DNA of 6,748 nucleotides, from positions 1 through 6,748 of the forward strand of contig JALUTE010000027.1 of assembly GCA_027058255.1 (NCBI GenBank). The letters are read 5' to 3'. Shown here piece by piece: positions 4,733 through 6,748 of this stretch; positions within the stretch are counted from its first letter, which is position 1; every line of letters starts with the position of its first letter. The position numbers and the translations under genes were made by a program. The DNA comes from Methyloligella sp. (GTDB lineage: Bacteria > Pseudomonadota > Alphaproteobacteria > Rhizobiales > JALUTE01). Below the pieces are notes generated by a model that saw nothing but the letters and a program-made list of their open reading frames with translations, made no database searches and had not been told where the DNA came from.

Positions 4733-5716
4733 TCAGCAGACGGCGCAGCCGTTCTTGCGCACCTCCGCCACCTTCTGGGTGAGCTCCTCCAGCAGGTTCT
4801 CCGGTGCGCCGGGAATGACCTTGTCGCCGATGAAGAAATGCGGCGTGCCGTTGATCCCCAGCTGCTGTGCCAGCTTCTGGGTGTCGGCGATGATCTTCGC
4901 GACCTCGGGCGAGGCCATGTCCTTCTTGAGCCGGGCCATGTCGAGGCCGAGCGACTTGGCGATCCTGAGCGCCTTGGCCTCGTTGGCGCGCCCCGGCTTC
5001 TCCAGGAGGGCCCGATGCACGGGCCAGTACTTGCCCTGCTTCCTGGCAGCGAGCGCCACGCGCGCGGCCTCGACCGACTCGCGCCCGAAGATGGGCAGCT
5101 CCTTGAAGACGAACTTGATGTTCTTGTCCTTGGCAATCAGCTTGCTGACATCGGTGATGGCACGACGGCAGAATCCGCAATTGTAATCGAAGAACTCGAC
5201 CACGGTGACGTCGCCCTTGGGATTGCCCATGACCGGATCGCTCGGGTCGGAGAACAGTGCACGGGCATGCTTGGAGAGCGCCTCGCGCATGCGGGCCTGC
5301 CGGAAGGCATGCGCCTTGGCCTCGAGTGCGGTTTGCACCTCGATGAGGATTTCCGGGTTGCGCACCAGATAGTCGCGCACGATGCGCTCGATGGCGGCGC
5401 GCTGGGCCGGGGAGAAGCTGGCCGCGCCCGCTGATGCACCGGCGCCCTGGGCGCCCGCAGTGCTGCCACGGGCCTCGGCAAGGCGCTTGAGTGCGCTCGC
5501 CTGCCGTGCCGGCGCGCCGGGCGCGGCCACCGAGGCCGTGCTGCCCGGCTGCGAGCCGGCATCGGCTCGCGAGGCAGGCGAGACGCCGGTCAGGGCGCCA
5601 CCCAGCGCAAGAGCGATGATGGCGACGGGTGCGAGCCTGGCGGCGATGCGGCGCCCCCTGGACGCGGCGTGGATGGCGGGGCCGGTCTCGGGCGAAGCGT
5701 GTAGGCCGGTGGGCAT
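4733..5716 (-). CDS. DsbA-family thiol-disulfide oxidoreductase, ScsC-like, exported
   Basis: A 327-residue periplasmic thioredoxin-fold protein, expected to form or rearrange disulfides in exported proteins. Residues about 22-53 are an N-terminal signal: RGRRIAARL, then hydrophobic APVAIIALALGGALTGV, then a cleavage region near ASRADA. Residues 54-99 are an Ala/Gly/Ser-rich low-complexity linker. Residues 100-135 (FSPAQRAAIERIVRDYLVRNPEILIE... region) match the helical N-terminal domain of ScsC-type proteins, which mediates oligomerisation in some members. The catalytic domain starts near 150, with the active site FFDYNCGFCRRA (CGFC, 180-183), an inserted helical domain, and the cis-proline motif NGTPHFFIG (P292). 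The last residues, NGCAVC, add a second CxxC (324 and 327). The start is ATG 5716 because AAGGAGA lies nine bases upstream; the frame is open to 5824 but that part precedes a poorer start. It lies 165 bases after the M48 gene. Confidence 0.93.
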   Translation of the reverse strand: MPTGLHASPETGPAIHAASRGRRIAARLAPVAIIALALGGALTGVSPASRADAGSQPGSTASVAAPGAPARQASALKRLAEARGSTAGAQGAGASAGAASFSPAQRAAIERIVRDYLVRNPEILIEVQTALEAKAHAFRQARMREALSKHARALFSDPSDPVMGNPKGDVTVVEFFDYNCGFCRRAITDVSKLIAKDKNIKFVFKELPIFGRESVEAARVALAARKQGKYWPVHRALLEKPGRANEAKALRIAKSLGLDMARLKKDMASPEVAKIIADTQKLAQQLGINGTPHFFIGDKVIPGAPENLLEELTQKVAEVRKNGCAVC

Positions 5717-5740
5717 GGGTCGGGGTCTCCTTGGCTGTCG
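5717..5740 (-). promoter_or_regulatory. Ribosome-binding site deciding the dsbA-like start
   Basis: On the - strand the bases before ATG 5716 read AAGGAGACCCCGACCC: a strong AAGGAGA Shine-Dalgarno with a nine-base spacer. This supports the 327-residue form over the 363-residue open frame, and places the signal peptide near the N-terminus. Confidence 0.75.
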
Positions 5741-5881
5741 ATCCGTGTTTCGGTTCAGATGTTGCGGCCCTGCCGGCTGCCGCGCCTGGGTCGCGCCCCT
5801 GCGGCTGGCGACCTCAAGCGCCACGCGAAGGCGGGCGTGATATGCGGGTTCGGTTGCGCGGGTCGTGCTTGGCGACGGGCC

Positions 5882-6748
5882 TCAGTGTTTGCGTGGCTTG
5901 AAGTTGATGATGTCGAAGGCCTTGATCCAGGGGGCCGAGCCGCGCGGGAACTGCTTCTGCGCCCGTCGGGCGAAGGCCTTGGCATCGCCCAGCTTGCCTT
6001 CGTAGAAATAGGCATGGGCAATGGCAAGGTCTGCCTTGGGCTTCATCCCGCTGCGGGCGTAGGCCCGGGCCAGATGGCGATAGGCGGCGCTGTTGGACAC
6101 CTCTCCGCTTCTGTACTTGTCCACCACCTTCTCCAGAAGGGCGATGGCTTCCTTCACATATCGTGGATTTTCCGCGCCGAGCAAGGCCTGGGCGAGGGTG
6201 AGGCGCATGAGATTGGAGCCTGGCGCCAGCTTCAGCGCCTTGCGCAGGGGGGCGATGGCGGCCTTGGCCCGCCCGCTCCAGAGCAGGAGCTCGCCCTTCA
6301 TCTCGTAGAAATAGGGATAGCGGGGCCTTGCGCGAATGAGGGCGTTCATCTTCGGCAGGGCGGCGTCGATGCCCTTGGCGTAATAGGTGGCGATGGCCCG
6401 GGCATAGCGCGCCGGCAGGCTGTTGTCGCTCGAAGGGTACCGGTTGAAGACCGTGCGCGGATTGCCCTGGTTGAGAAAGCCGGTGAGCTTGGCGCGCATC
6501 AGGTCGTGGCGCAGTTGCAGATCGAGCGGATCGCGCCGCCCGAAATAGGGGCTCGCGCGGGCGATCTCGCGAAGCTGGGCGATGCGGTTCTGGGGCATCG
6601 GATGACTGCGCACATAGGGGTCCTTGTAGCGGTCGGAGAAGAGCTCCTGGCTGGCGAAGAGCTCGAAGGTCTCCAGCATGCCCCGCCCGGACTGGTGGGT
6701 GGCGTTGAGATAGGCGATGGCGGCCTGGTCGGCGGCGGATTCCTGCTG
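5882..6748 (-). CDS. M48-family zinc metalloprotease with TPR repeats (BepA/YfgC-like), 5' end outside window
   Basis: The frame is open to the right edge; 288 C-terminal residues are visible. It opens with QQESAADQAAIAYL, which fits the ExxAD motif of M48 peptidases in which the Glu (visible residue 3) is the third zinc ligand; the HEXXH motif must lie upstream of the window. Next come MLETFELFASQELFSDR and the SHPMPQNRI segment (49-57), usual for this family just after the catalytic helices. From about residue 112 to the end the protein is made of helix pairs of TPR type (for example YFYEMKGELLLWSGRAKAAI, NSAAYRHLARAYARSGMKPK, AIAHAYFYEGKLGDAKAFAR). The E. coli relative BepA is periplasmic and acts in outer-membrane protein quality control; the same job here is inference. 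An internal ATG at 6679 is in frame but would remove the zinc ligand, so it is not the start. The gene directly precedes the dsbA-like gene, suggesting a shared envelope function. Confidence 0.93.
   Translation of the reverse strand, partial: QQESAADQAAIAYLNATHQSGRGMLETFELFASQELFSDRYKDPYVRSHPMPQNRIAQLREIARASPYFGRRDPLDLQLRHDLMRAKLTGFLNQGNPRTVFNRYPSSDNSLPARYARAIATYYAKGIDAALPKMNALIRARPRYPYFYEMKGELLLWSGRAKAAIAPLRKALKLAPGSNLMRLTLAQALLGAENPRYVKEAIALLEKVVDKYRSGEVSNSAAYRHLARAYARSGMKPKADLAIAHAYFYEGKLGDAKAFARRAQKQFPRGSAPWIKAFDIINFKPRKH

Noticed and set aside
4490..5434. 314-codon open frame on the + strand antisense to the dsbA-like gene
   Set aside because: It crosses the strong hairpin and the opposite strand of an obvious thioredoxin-fold gene, with no domain signal of its own.

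Overview
High-GC window with strong G/C preference at third codon positions. Its gene order (M48 peptidase, DsbA-family protein, aroQ, accB, accC, aat, with a DUF2155 gene converging on aat) is the usual order of this locus in Alphaproteobacteria, especially Rhizobiales-like genomes. A GTCATC.../CCGGGTCAAGCCCGG palindromic element upstream of aat points the same way. I cannot name a genus from the sequence.

Layout. The left edge (1-235, + strand) carries the 3' end of a class I SAM-dependent methyltransferase. The first 27 bases of the window are an exact reverse complement of 114-140, so the extreme edge may be a fold-back assembly artefact. A secreted DUF2155 protein follows on the + strand (392-901). 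Positions 902-986 separate it from the convergent aat and hold hairpins. Everything from 987 to the right edge reads on the - strand. In transcription order this is: a 5'-truncated M48-type zinc metalloprotease with TPR repeats (entering from beyond 6748), an exported ScsC-like DsbA, aroQ (type II 3-dehydroquinase), accB (biotin carboxyl carrier protein), accC (biotin carboxylase), and aat (leucyl/phenylalanyl-tRNA-protein transferase). The 303-base gap between accC and aat holds a palindromic intergenic element and a dispersed ~20-bp repeat family.

Functions. accB and accC supply two of the components of acetyl-CoA carboxylase, the first step of fatty-acid synthesis. aroQ makes 3-dehydroshikimate for aromatic amino acids. 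aat marks proteins for the N-degron (ClpS/ClpAP) pathway. The M48 protease and the DsbA-like protein act in the cell envelope, and DUF2155 is predicted to be periplasmic. This is a housekeeping neighbourhood; I see no phage, transposase, CRISPR or defence genes, no tRNA or rRNA, and no clear new multi-gene system.

The less ordinary signals are small. They are a possible 42-codon leader ORF whose stop overlaps the aroQ start (ATGA), a perfect 16-bp-stem hairpin without a U-tract between dsbA and aroQ, a second CxxC motif at the extreme C-terminus of the DsbA-like protein, the repeats upstream of aat, and the inverted repeat at the left edge.
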